From Leptolyngbya sp. SIO4C5 (GTDB lineage: Bacteria > Cyanobacteriota > Cyanobacteriia > Phormidesmidales > Phormidesmidaceae): 7,167 nucleotides of DNA. Every line of letters starts with the position of its first letter. Position 1 is the stretch's first letter. Of this stretch, positions 1 to 5,296 are shown one piece after another. The DNA is taken from assembly GCA_010671965.1 (NCBI GenBank), contig JAAHIC010000220.1:1-7167 (forward strand), given 5' to 3'. The translations under genes and the position numbers were made by a program. Below the pieces are notes generated by a model. The model made no database searches and had not been told where the DNA came from. It saw nothing but the letters and a program-made list of their open reading frames with translations.

Positions 1-76
1 ATGATCGCCAGTATGCAGTACCCCACCGCCCTCATCCATGAAGGCATTCACAGCGCTGATTTCTGCTGGCGATCAT
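1..76. repeat. Inverted 5' segment / fold-back junction in gene 38-1114
   Basis: Positions 1-11 (ATGATCGCCAG) and 66-76 (CTGGCGATCAT) are perfect inverted repeats. Read on the minus strand, 69 to 1 gives PAEISAVN and then AFMDEGGGVLHTGDH without a stop. The plus strand from 66 gives (T)GDHASLGQGIAG. Joined at GDH, these form one continuous protein. The plus-strand residues encoded by 38-67 therefore come from a strand-switched piece. The change at 65/66 marks the junction, because the true upstream base pairs diverge there. Confidence 0.75.
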
Positions 77-1114
77 GCTTCTTTGGGGCAAGGCATTGCT
101 GGCGCTATTAAGCGAGCGGGAGAAATGCGCCAGTATCCTGCCCCTCCTGCTTCTGCTCCCACCTGGAATAGCACTTTGCGTCCGGGGGTCGATGGCGTCT
201 ACACCTTTCCTGATCAAAGTGATGATTTTCCGCAAGCTATTCGCCTGAAATACTTTTACCAGTGGAGCTATCAGCCCAGCCTGGTGCTGAAAAAGTATCC
301 CCACCCGGTTTTATGCGGTGCAGATGGGCCGATTCGTATTTTTCCGGATCACCAGCATGAGGGAGAGGCGATCGCGCCCACGAGCTATCCCAGCAGCATT
401 TGGCCCTCTAAAAATGGCTTTCAGCCTCAGGTAGAAGTGGTGGCCTGGGGCAGAATTCAAGACCCTTCCGCGGACGTAGGGCGCGAAGTAGGGTTAGTGA
501 GTGCCTATGATGGCCATCGCGCCGATGTCGGACGCATTATTGCTGACAGTACCTGGCACCACTGGTTCGACATTAACCTAAATGGATTTTCAGCCGCTCG
601 CCTTGATCCGATTGAGCGCTACTTCCTCAATGTAGCCGCCTGGCTAGCGCCCAAAGCCAAGCAATCTCAGATGCGCAACGGCGTGGTCATTTTTGCCAGC
701 TGGCGGGCACCTCTGGTGGAACTGGACTTCACCTTGCTGACACCCTGGGTGTTGGGGGGAATTGCCCGCGATGCGCTGGGACAGTATGCGCCTCAGTGTA
801 TCGTCAATCAGTGGCTCATTGATCTGATCGTGCCAGAGCTACAGCGGGAAATTGAAATTCCTATTCCCACACCGGGGCCGCTGCAAATGATAGAGCTGCC
901 GCTGCCGATCGCAGATCTGATTTTAGCCAGCGCTATCACGCCAGTGCTAGAGCGCAATCGTAAGCTGCGATTCCCGGAGGAAGCGACTGACCTAGATTTG
1001 GTTGATAAAGCCTTCTTCGAGTCGGTGCCGCGAACGGCTGAAATTGTGGCTCAGCAGACCAAGATGGTTTCGCGGTTAGATCGAATTGTCGAACTGATGA
1101 AAAGCCGCCAATAG
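38..1114 (+). CDS. Conserved protein of unknown function, 5' end rearranged
   Basis: This is a 358-residue reading frame, possibly a class I amidotransferase/ThuA-like fold, though that is only inferred from short motifs. Visible motifs are GDHASLG (11-17), DGVYTF-DQSDD (52-63), HPVLCG (89-94), FPDHQHEGE (102-110) and VGRIIADSTWHHWFDINL (164-181), followed by a mostly helical tail. From memory, relatives carry a glycine-rich block ending in TGDH, followed by LRPG and D-x-TFDDQSDD blocks. Here residues 1-10 do not fit that pattern. The missing block is encoded on the opposite strand of 1-45, so ATG 38 is unlikely to be the native start and family homology begins at about residue 11. TGA at 2-4 closes the frame upstream, and no Shine-Dalgarno sequence precedes ATG 38. 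There is no signal peptide or clear membrane segment. It converges on the kinase gene at 1156. No specific function can be assigned. Confidence 0.75.
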   Translation: MKAFTALISAGDHASLGQGIAGAIKRAGEMRQYPAPPASAPTWNSTLRPGVDGVYTFPDQSDDFPQAIRLKYFYQWSYQPSLVLKKYPHPVLCGADGPIRIFPDHQHEGEAIAPTSYPSSIWPSKNGFQPQVEVVAWGRIQDPSADVGREVGLVSAYDGHRADVGRIIADSTWHHWFDINLNGFSAARLDPIERYFLNVAAWLAPKAKQSQMRNGVVIFASWRAPLVELDFTLLTPWVLGGIARDALGQYAPQCIVNQWLIDLIVPELQREIEIPIPTPGPLQMIELPLPIADLILASAITPVLERNRKLRFPEEATDLDLVDKAFFESVPRTAEIVAQQTKMVSRLDRIVELMKSRQ

Positions 1115-1124
1115 TCAGTCTGTC

Positions 1125-1148
1125 GTCGGGGCGCGATCGCGTCCCGAC
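1125..1148. repeat. 24-bp HIP1-centred near-palindrome between convergent genes
   Basis: GTCGGG (1125-1130) pairs with CCCGAC (1143-1148). The centre, 1132-1141, is the perfect palindrome CGCGATCGCG containing HIP1. The only blemish is a G/T pair at 1131/1142. The following CGTCCCTACA (1151-1160) resembles the arm of a common cyanobacterial dispersed repeat and carries the kinase stop codon. The RNA could form a strong hairpin in either direction, but it has no T-tract. It may separate the two convergent transcripts; as an intrinsic terminator it is unconvincing. Confidence 0.55.
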
Positions 1149-1155
1149 CGCGTCC

Positions 1156-2259
1156 CTACAGCGGAAAGCTCATGCTGTTAGAAAGGCCGTGCCGGGGTTT
1201 AGTTGATTCTTTGGCCTTGCGGCGCGATCGCCAACTGCGAATGGCTGCCGCCCGCTTTTGAATTGGGGTGAGGTAGCTATCCATAGGCGTCACTGCCTCC
1301 ATTTCAAAACTGGAGTTGGCCCGTGGCTGGGTATTGAGACAGTCTGACAGACTGCTGTAATACGGCTCAAGCTGTAAGGCACGCTCCACCTCTTCTACTT
1401 GCTGATAGCGATCGCGCACATCTGGCTTCAGCATCTTGGCTAAAACAGAGGCAAAATGAGGGCCGATATCCACCGATTTTTGCCAGTGTAGTTCACCCGT
1501 TTTAGCGTTGCCGTCAAATTCAATCGGAGATTTGCCCGTGAGCAAAAAGAGACAGGTGACACCCAGGGCATAGATGTCGCTGGCATAGGTTGGCCGCAGG
1601 GCTAGCTGTTCGGGCGGAGCAAAGCCCATCGTACCGACAAACTGAGTCGTCGGAGCCCGGTAGCCTGATTCATCGGCTTCAGCAATACATTCTCGAACCG
1701 CCCCAAAGTCGATCAGTACTAGGCGCTGATAGTCCCGGCAGCGAATAATATTCGGCGGTTTGATGTCGCGGTGAATTACCCGGTGGTGGTGAATGTAGCG
1801 CACAACCGGCAGGATCTCCTGCAGAAACTGCTTCACCTTGGGCTCGCTCAGAATCCCCGACCGCCGCACCTCTTTAGCCAGCGTATCCCCCTGCACAAAC
1901 TCCTGCACCAAAAAAAATTCGCCCTTGATCATGAAATAGTCAAGCAGCATCGGCACCTGGGAGTGGCTGCCTAACTGCGACAGGATGCGGGCTTCTCGCT
2001 TAAAGCGGACTTTGGCTCGCTCTAGAGATAAAGGGTTTCTGACCTTGGGTGAAAGCTGCTTGATCACGCACAGCGGCGAGCCGGGCAGAGCCGCATCCTG
2101 AGCTAAAAAAGTTACCCCAAAGCCACCACGCCCTAGCACTCGCAAGATACGGTAGCGATCGCGAAAAAGCTGACCTGATCGACAAAGATTTCTAAGCTGA
2201 CTCTTGCGGTTGGCAGAGGATTGAAAGTCGGACAGCTGGGGTGGAGAAGATTTCTGCAT
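1156..2259 (-). CDS. Serine/threonine protein kinase (Hanks type)
   Basis: This 367-residue cytosolic kinase phosphorylates Ser/Thr on unknown targets. The catalytic domain spans about residues 35-295. It has a glycine loop GRGGFGV (43-49), ATP-anchoring Lys68 in VIKQL, the helix-C Glu89 in KREARIL, the catalytic loop HRDIKPPN (163-170, Asp165 and Asn170), the Mg-binding DFG (184-186), an activation segment ending GTMGFAPPE (APE variant at 214-217) and Asp228 in SDIYALG. All catalytic residues are present, and the HRD arginine marks an RD kinase probably controlled by activation-loop phosphorylation. The N-terminal 30 residues lack the Cys-rich zinc-ribbon-like motif found in many cyanobacterial kinases of this type. 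The C-terminal 70 residues are basic, Ser-rich and probably disordered, with no sensor domain or transmembrane segment. ATG 2259 is the only reasonable start and has no Shine-Dalgarno sequence. The gene lies 78 bp downstream of the histidine kinase gene on the same strand. Confidence 0.95.
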   Translation of the reverse strand: MQKSSPPQLSDFQSSANRKSQLRNLCRSGQLFRDRYRILRVLGRGGFGVTFLAQDAALPGSPLCVIKQLSPKVRNPLSLERAKVRFKREARILSQLGSHSQVPMLLDYFMIKGEFFLVQEFVQGDTLAKEVRRSGILSEPKVKQFLQEILPVVRYIHHHRVIHRDIKPPNIIRCRDYQRLVLIDFGAVRECIAEADESGYRAPTTQFVGTMGFAPPEQLALRPTYASDIYALGVTCLFLLTGKSPIEFDGNAKTGELHWQKSVDIGPHFASVLAKMLKPDVRDRYQQVEEVERALQLEPYYSSLSDCLNTQPRANSSFEMEAVTPMDSYLTPIQKRAAAIRSWRSRRKAKESTKPRHGLSNSMSFPL

Positions 2260-2301
2260 TACTACCGAAGCTTAGAAGGCCAGATTAAAATGCCCCCCTT
2301 A

Positions 2302-2307
2302 ACTATA
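2302..2307 (-). promoter_or_regulatory. Candidate -10 element for the Ser/Thr kinase gene
   Basis: The minus strand reads TATAGT here, one base from the sigma-70 consensus, and would place a start site about 35 nt before ATG 2259. No good -35 hexamer lies 16-18 bp upstream. The element is bracketed by an inverted repeat, AATGCC at 2289-2294 and GGCATT at 2319-2324, which could be an operator. It suggests that the kinase has its own promoter despite following the histidine kinase gene. Confidence 0.4.
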
Positions 2308-2337
2308 ACCAAAACAACGGCATTCTTACGATCGCCG

Positions 2338-3459
2338 CTAGATGGGCTTGGCATTTTTTAGCTTAGGGGCAGTCGGCAACCAAAAGCGAAACTGGCTGCC
2401 CTGTCCGAGCTGACTCTCTACCGTAATCTCACCGCCCTGGAGCTGCACCAAGCGCTGACAGATGGCTAGGCCAATGCCTGTACCGCCGGAATGGCGATCG
2501 CGGGAGCGATCGGCCCGCCAGAATCGCTCAAACACATGAGGTAAGTCCGCAGCGGCAATGCCTTCCCCAGTATCGCTGACCGCCACCCAAATTCGCTCTG
2601 ACTCAGCCCAGCCGCTCACCGTGATCGTGCCCTTGGCGGTGTAGCGCAGGGCGTTGCTGAGCAAATTTACCAAAATCTGCTCCACCCGCTCCGGATCGGC
2701 CTTGACGGCAGGCAGCGTCGGCGGACAGTCTAGCCATAGATTGAGTGCCTGTTCATCTGAAACCTGATCGCTGAAGCGCTGCACGAGGTTTTGCAGCAGC
2801 GGGGCCAAATCAAACTGCTGTTTGTGAATGGGTAAATAACCGGCTTCTAACTTAGAGAGTTCCTGCAGATCGTTGACCAGTCGTTGCAGGCGTACGGTTT
2901 CTCGCGTCAGGCGCTGGTAGATCTCGGTCGAGGGATCTAGGGTGCCGTCAGCTAAACCTTCTAGATAGCCGCGCACGATGGTTAAAGGCGTCCGCAGTTC
3001 GTGGGTCAGATCGCTGACGAGATCTCGGCGTCGCTGCTCTACCCCCTCAATCTCTGTTGCCATGCGGTTAAAGCTGGCTGCGAGCTGATTCAGCTCTGGA
3101 ATATCGGAACTAGGCACTCGCTCCTCAAAGTGTCCGGCTGCAAACTTTTCGGTGACGGCTTCAAGCTGCAGCAGGGGACGGACGATCCGGCGCGACATCC
3201 AGTAGCTCAGGGCCACCGCCGTCGTGCCTCCCATGACAATCGACCAGAACATACCCCGCGTCCAGGCAAACTCAAAGCCCTTGAGCAGCTGCGTTTTCAT
3301 CTGCTGGATGCGGAAGCCGCGTCCCTCAATCCGCTCTAGGGAAACCACAAACAGCCGAGGCGCGTAGAGCCAGCCCAGTCCGGCTAAGGTTGCAATGCCA
3401 ATGCCCATCACCAGCAGGTAGGAGAAAAATAGACGACCGCGAAGACTCAGTTTGGGCAT
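2338..3459 (-). CDS. Sensor histidine kinase (HAMP-HisKA-HATPase)
   Basis: This 373-residue inner-membrane two-component sensor has TM1 at about 10-32, a short outer loop (33-69), TM2 at about 70-87, HAMP at about 90-142, and HisKA with phospho-acceptor His153 in THELRTPL. The HATPase domain has an N box (NLLSNALRYT, Asn265 and Asn269), G1 DTGEG (296-300), F box FERFWRAD and G2 GGTGIGL (325-331). It should be an active autokinase with BaeS-like architecture. The outer loop of about 37 residues is too small for a ligand domain, so it may sense through the membrane or a partner. No response regulator gene lies in the window. ATG 3459 puts TM1 close to the N-terminus, as usual in the family. An in-frame TTG at 3528, preceded by GAGGA (3534-3538) at 5-nt spacing, would add 23 basic residues and overlap the upstream stop by 16 bp, and cannot be excluded. 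Confidence 0.95.
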   Translation of the reverse strand: MPKLSLRGRLFFSYLLVMGIGIATLAGLGWLYAPRLFVVSLERIEGRGFRIQQMKTQLLKGFEFAWTRGMFWSIVMGGTTAVALSYWMSRRIVRPLLQLEAVTEKFAAGHFEERVPSSDIPELNQLAASFNRMATEIEGVEQRRRDLVSDLTHELRTPLTIVRGYLEGLADGTLDPSTEIYQRLTRETVRLQRLVNDLQELSKLEAGYLPIHKQQFDLAPLLQNLVQRFSDQVSDEQALNLWLDCPPTLPAVKADPERVEQILVNLLSNALRYTAKGTITVSGWAESERIWVAVSDTGEGIAAADLPHVFERFWRADRSRDRHSGGTGIGLAICQRLVQLQGGEITVESQLGQGSQFRFWLPTAPKLKNAKPI

Positions 3460-3512
3460 GATGGACAGGCGAGTTGAAACAAATCTATGATGACGCAAAA
3501 TTTTGCGGGCAC

Positions 3513-4445
3513 TCAGAGCTTTTGCCAAGCCCGTCCTCGATAGCCGAAGTCAAACAGGTCGGGGTGAAAAATTTCGGCCAGAATTTCCAAGGAATCTACC
3601 AGACGCGGGCCAGGGCGATTGAAATACTGGTTGCCGTCAGTGAGATAAACCCGCTGGGTATTGACGGCCTTGAGGCGTTCCCACTCTGGCTTTTGCGTCA
3701 GGGGCAGGATTTCTTGGCGGGTTTTGTCTAGGTCATAGCCGCAGGGCATAACGACGATGATGTCGGGATCGGCGGCGACGAGGTCTGACCATTGCAGCCA
3801 GGGGGAGTGCTCCCCCACCGTTCCAAAGAGACAGTCTCCTCCCGCCAGCTCGACTAGCTCAGGTATCCAGTTGCCTGCCGCCATGAGCGGCTGGGGCCAT
3901 TCAATACAGGCTACAGTGGGACGCTCTGCTATAAAGGTGGCTTTATCCTGACAGCACTGAATCCGGGCCTGCAGAGAGGCGATCGCCTGCTCTGCTTTTT
4001 CCTGGGCGGCGTCTCCGCCTAGCGCCTGAGCGACCTGGCGAATATTCTGCCAGAGATCGGCTAATACCGCTGGCTCTAGGGAAATTACCTGGGGCTGACC
4101 GTGGGTAAGCTGGGCGATCGCCGCTTCCACGTCTGACAGACTAACCGCGCAGACCTCACACTGGGCTTGAGTCAAGATATGAGTAGGTTGCAGGGAATCC
4201 AGCAGCTCAACCTTGACGTTGTAGACACTCAGGGCCGACTGCAGCACCTGCATGACGTTGTCGTGAATTTCCTGACTCGTTCCCACTGGCTCAAACTTGG
4301 GTTCGGTGCAGACCGGGCGATCCTGAATCTCTGGCGGATAGTCACACTCATGGGAGCGGCCTACAATCGCCTGAGACCAGCCCAGCAGGTCAACAATTTC
4401 GGTGACGCTGGGAATTAGGGAAATAATGCGAGGCGTGGCAGACAT
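3513..4445 (-). CDS. BtuF-like cobalamin-binding protein, no signal peptide
   Basis: This 310-residue protein has the periplasmic-binding (TroA/BtuF-like helical backbone) fold used by vitamin B12-binding proteins. It opens with RIISLIPSVTEIVDLLG (6-22) and then HECDYPPE (32-39), where BtuF relatives bind the corrin, followed by TQAQCEVCAVS (92-102), a long central helix (about 125-165), and the second lobe with VACIEWPQPLMAAGNWIPEL (178-197). The tail DGNQYFNRPGPRLVDSLEIL (270-289) is typical of the family. Unlike E. coli BtuF it has no signal peptide or lipobox. Its nine cysteines, including C96-x-x-C99, suit the reducing cytosol. A role as a cytosolic corrinoid binder or carrier is inferred; no BtuC/D transporter genes are adjacent. 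ATG 4445 has no Shine-Dalgarno, and a structured leader sits directly before it. The upstream neighbour ends 92 bp away. Confidence 0.88.
   Translation of the reverse strand: MSATPRIISLIPSVTEIVDLLGWSQAIVGRSHECDYPPEIQDRPVCTEPKFEPVGTSQEIHDNVMQVLQSALSVYNVKVELLDSLQPTHILTQAQCEVCAVSLSDVEAAIAQLTHGQPQVISLEPAVLADLWQNIRQVAQALGGDAAQEKAEQAIASLQARIQCCQDKATFIAERPTVACIEWPQPLMAAGNWIPELVELAGGDCLFGTVGEHSPWLQWSDLVAADPDIIVVMPCGYDLDKTRQEILPLTQKPEWERLKAVNTQRVYLTDGNQYFNRPGPRLVDSLEILAEIFHPDLFDFGYRGRAWQKL
3534..3538 (-). promoter_or_regulatory. Shine-Dalgarno-like site before alternative TTG start 3528
   Basis: The minus strand reads GAGGA, with a 5-nt spacer before TTG at 3528-3526. It is the only good ribosome-binding motif near the histidine kinase start. 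It favours translation from TTG 3528, coupled to termination of the cobalamin-binding gene at 3513. ATG 3459 lacks any such motif, but many cyanobacterial genes do, so the start stays undecided. Confidence 0.3.
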
Positions 4446-4489
4446 GGCAGCAACGGTTTAAGGTAGACTCTTTGCTGCCCAGTAAACCG
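4446..4489 (-). promoter_or_regulatory. Interleaved inverted repeats, possible pseudoknot leader
   Basis: In the minus-strand RNA the order is CGGTTTA, 3 nt, GGCAGCAA, 11 nt, TAAACCG, TTGCTGCC and then ATG 4445. CGGTTTA pairs with TAAACCG (7 bp), and GGCAGCAA pairs with TTGCTGCC (8 bp). The pairings cross, so they form an H-type pseudoknot or two competing hairpins. The second stem ends at the base before the start codon and would cover the ribosome landing site. A translational control role is inferred. No B12-box consensus is visible. Confidence 0.45.
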
Positions 4490-4512
4490 AAAATTAGGCC
4501 CTTTGGCGTCCT

Positions 4513-4532
4513 GAGATAGTCAGATTTATCTC
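4513..4532 (-). other. Small hairpin after the DUF3531-like gene
   Basis: GAGATA (4513-4518) and TATCTC (4527-4532) form a 6-bp stem with an 8-nt loop, starting 5 nt beyond the stop codon of the gene at 4538-4990. No T-run follows on the minus strand, so it is not a convincing intrinsic terminator. It may stabilise the 3' end of the mRNA or be chance. Confidence 0.25.
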
Positions 4533-4537
4533 CCTGT

Positions 4538-4990
4538 CTAAGCATCCGCATCGTAGAAGGCGGGCTGTCCACTGCCCGGAACCGGCCAGTCTTCATTTTC
4601 GCCGCCAACGATTAGCCGCTCTAGATAGACATAATCCTTGCTGAACTGCTGCAGCGTGTTGATCAACACGTCTAGGGCGATCGCGTCTGTTGTCCCCAGG
4701 TCGAACCAGCAGCGCGCCCAAACTCCCTGAAACTGCACTTCCCCCATGTTGTGCATCACTGACATCAGGGCTTCGTCTGCCGTATCGTCTTCATATTCTA
4801 AATAGCTGATTTCTAGCCCGGTTTCCTGCACCTGTAGGTTCTCAGCGTTAAAGCCACCCAGCTTGCCGATAAAAAACCAGGAGTTAAACACTTCCTCAAT
4901 ATACTGGCACTCTGTCTGGGAAGGAACGGTGCTGAGTTCGAGCCAAATCCACAGATTAAAAAAGTCACACTCGCGGAACTGCACCTGCAT
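4538..4990 (-). CDS. DUF3531-like conserved cyanobacterial protein
   Basis: This is a 150-residue soluble protein with no signal peptide or membrane segment. It opens MQVQFRE followed by an aromatic stretch FFNLWIWLEL (9-18), then EVFNSWFFIGKLGGFNAENLQVQE (about 33-56), an acidic patch EYEDDTADEA and a Trp-rich strand GVWARCWFDLG. The C-terminus is loose (EDWPVPGSG). I recognise this pattern from memory as DUF3531, a family of cyanobacteria and plastid-bearing eukaryotes with no established biochemical role. ATG 4990 gives the family's usual start. An in-frame TTG at 5008 would add six residues (MGSELT) without support. It is the first gene of the minus-strand block and faces the ABC gene across a 306-bp divergent region. 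Linkage to the cobalamin-binding gene downstream is by orientation only. Confidence 0.85.
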   Translation of the reverse strand: MQVQFRECDFFNLWIWLELSTVPSQTECQYIEEVFNSWFFIGKLGGFNAENLQVQETGLEISYLEYEDDTADEALMSVMHNMGEVQFQGVWARCWFDLGTTDAIALDVLINTLQQFSKDYVYLERLIVGGENEDWPVPGSGQPAFYDADA

Positions 4991-5122
4991 AGTCAATTCA
5001 GATCCCAAAACGTAACGGCTGTCATACAGAGGCTTTGCTCAGCGTGATTAGCATAGCACTGTGACTGGATTCCGGCTGAAACTTTGTTGAGCTTGGGCAG
5101 TGCTTGTCTAACCGCGCTCTGA

Positions 5123-5190
5123 TTTTTAGGGGTGTTAGACCCCTCCCAACCTCCCCTTGCCAAGGGTAAGGTGCCGCAGGCGGTGGAATG
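5123..5190. repeat. Degenerate dispersed palindromic repeat
   Basis: The stretch contains a hairpin, AGGGGT (5128-5133) with ACCCCT (5139-5144), then ACCTCCCC leading into CCCTTG-C-CAAGGG (5154-5166), then a small CCGC/GCGG stem (5174-5183). The string of ACCCCTCCCAACCTCCCC, TTGCCAAGGG and GTGCCGCAGGCGGTGG resembles a short repeat found many times in cyanobacterial intergenic regions (from memory). The right arm is degraded (GGGTAAGG instead of GGGGAGG), so this is probably an old copy. Confidence 0.5.
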
Positions 5191-5267
5191 CCGATAGGTA
5201 GCGCTAGTTCACAAAGCTGGTATGAGTCCGTATTGCTGTTAACTTGTCACCTCTGAGAGTCTGCCTA

Positions 5268-5280
5268 ACCTGAGTCAGGT
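5268..5280. promoter_or_regulatory. Perfect 13-bp palindrome, candidate operator
   Basis: ACCTGA and TCAGGT flank a central G, ending 16 bp before ATG 5297. A short CTCT-G-AGAG palindrome sits at 5251-5259 on the same side. The position suits a repressor site over the promoter or start of the ABC/phosphatase unit. It does not match the NtcA (GTA-N8-TAC) pattern. The cognate regulator is unknown. Confidence 0.35.
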
Positions 5281-5296
5281 GTGTTATCGTCTCACC

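Larger units (their letters stand above)
4991..5296. other. Divergent intergenic region
   Basis: This 306-bp gap separates the DUF3531-like gene (leftward) from the ABC ATPase gene (rightward), so both promoters should lie here. I found no strong -35/-10 pair on either strand. Weak candidates are TATGCT on the minus strand near 5050 and TGTTAT on the plus strand at 5282-5287. The middle is occupied by a degenerate dispersed repeat (5123-5190), and the right end carries a 13-bp palindrome (5268-5280). No reading frame with coding character is visible. Confidence 0.6.

Noticed and set aside
1..76. Phase-variable invertible segment flipping between the 11-bp inverted repeats
   Set aside because: Inverting the spacer in place leaves a TGA (2-4) in frame just upstream of the restored motif, so the gene would not be open from upstream. 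A fold-back junction explains the arms without this problem.
32..304. 90-codon minus-strand reading frame over the left edge
   Set aside because: It is in a different frame from the minus-strand motif at 1-45, has an arginine/serine-rich shadow-like composition, and lies opposite a conserved plus-strand gene.
3001..3339. 112-codon plus-strand reading frame
   Set aside because: It lies wholly within the HAMP/HisKA coding region on the opposite strand and has no recognisable domain, so it is a shadow frame.
4446..4537. Cobalamin riboswitch upstream of the cobalamin-binding gene
   Set aside because: The 92-bp gap is much shorter than a B12 riboswitch, and no B12-box-like GCCACTG segment is visible. 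Only the small crossing stems are supported.
5128..5144. Hairpin AGGGGT/ACCCCT as an intrinsic terminator
   Set aside because: The T-run precedes the hairpin on the plus strand and becomes an A-run on the minus strand. No gene ends nearby, and it belongs to the repeat.
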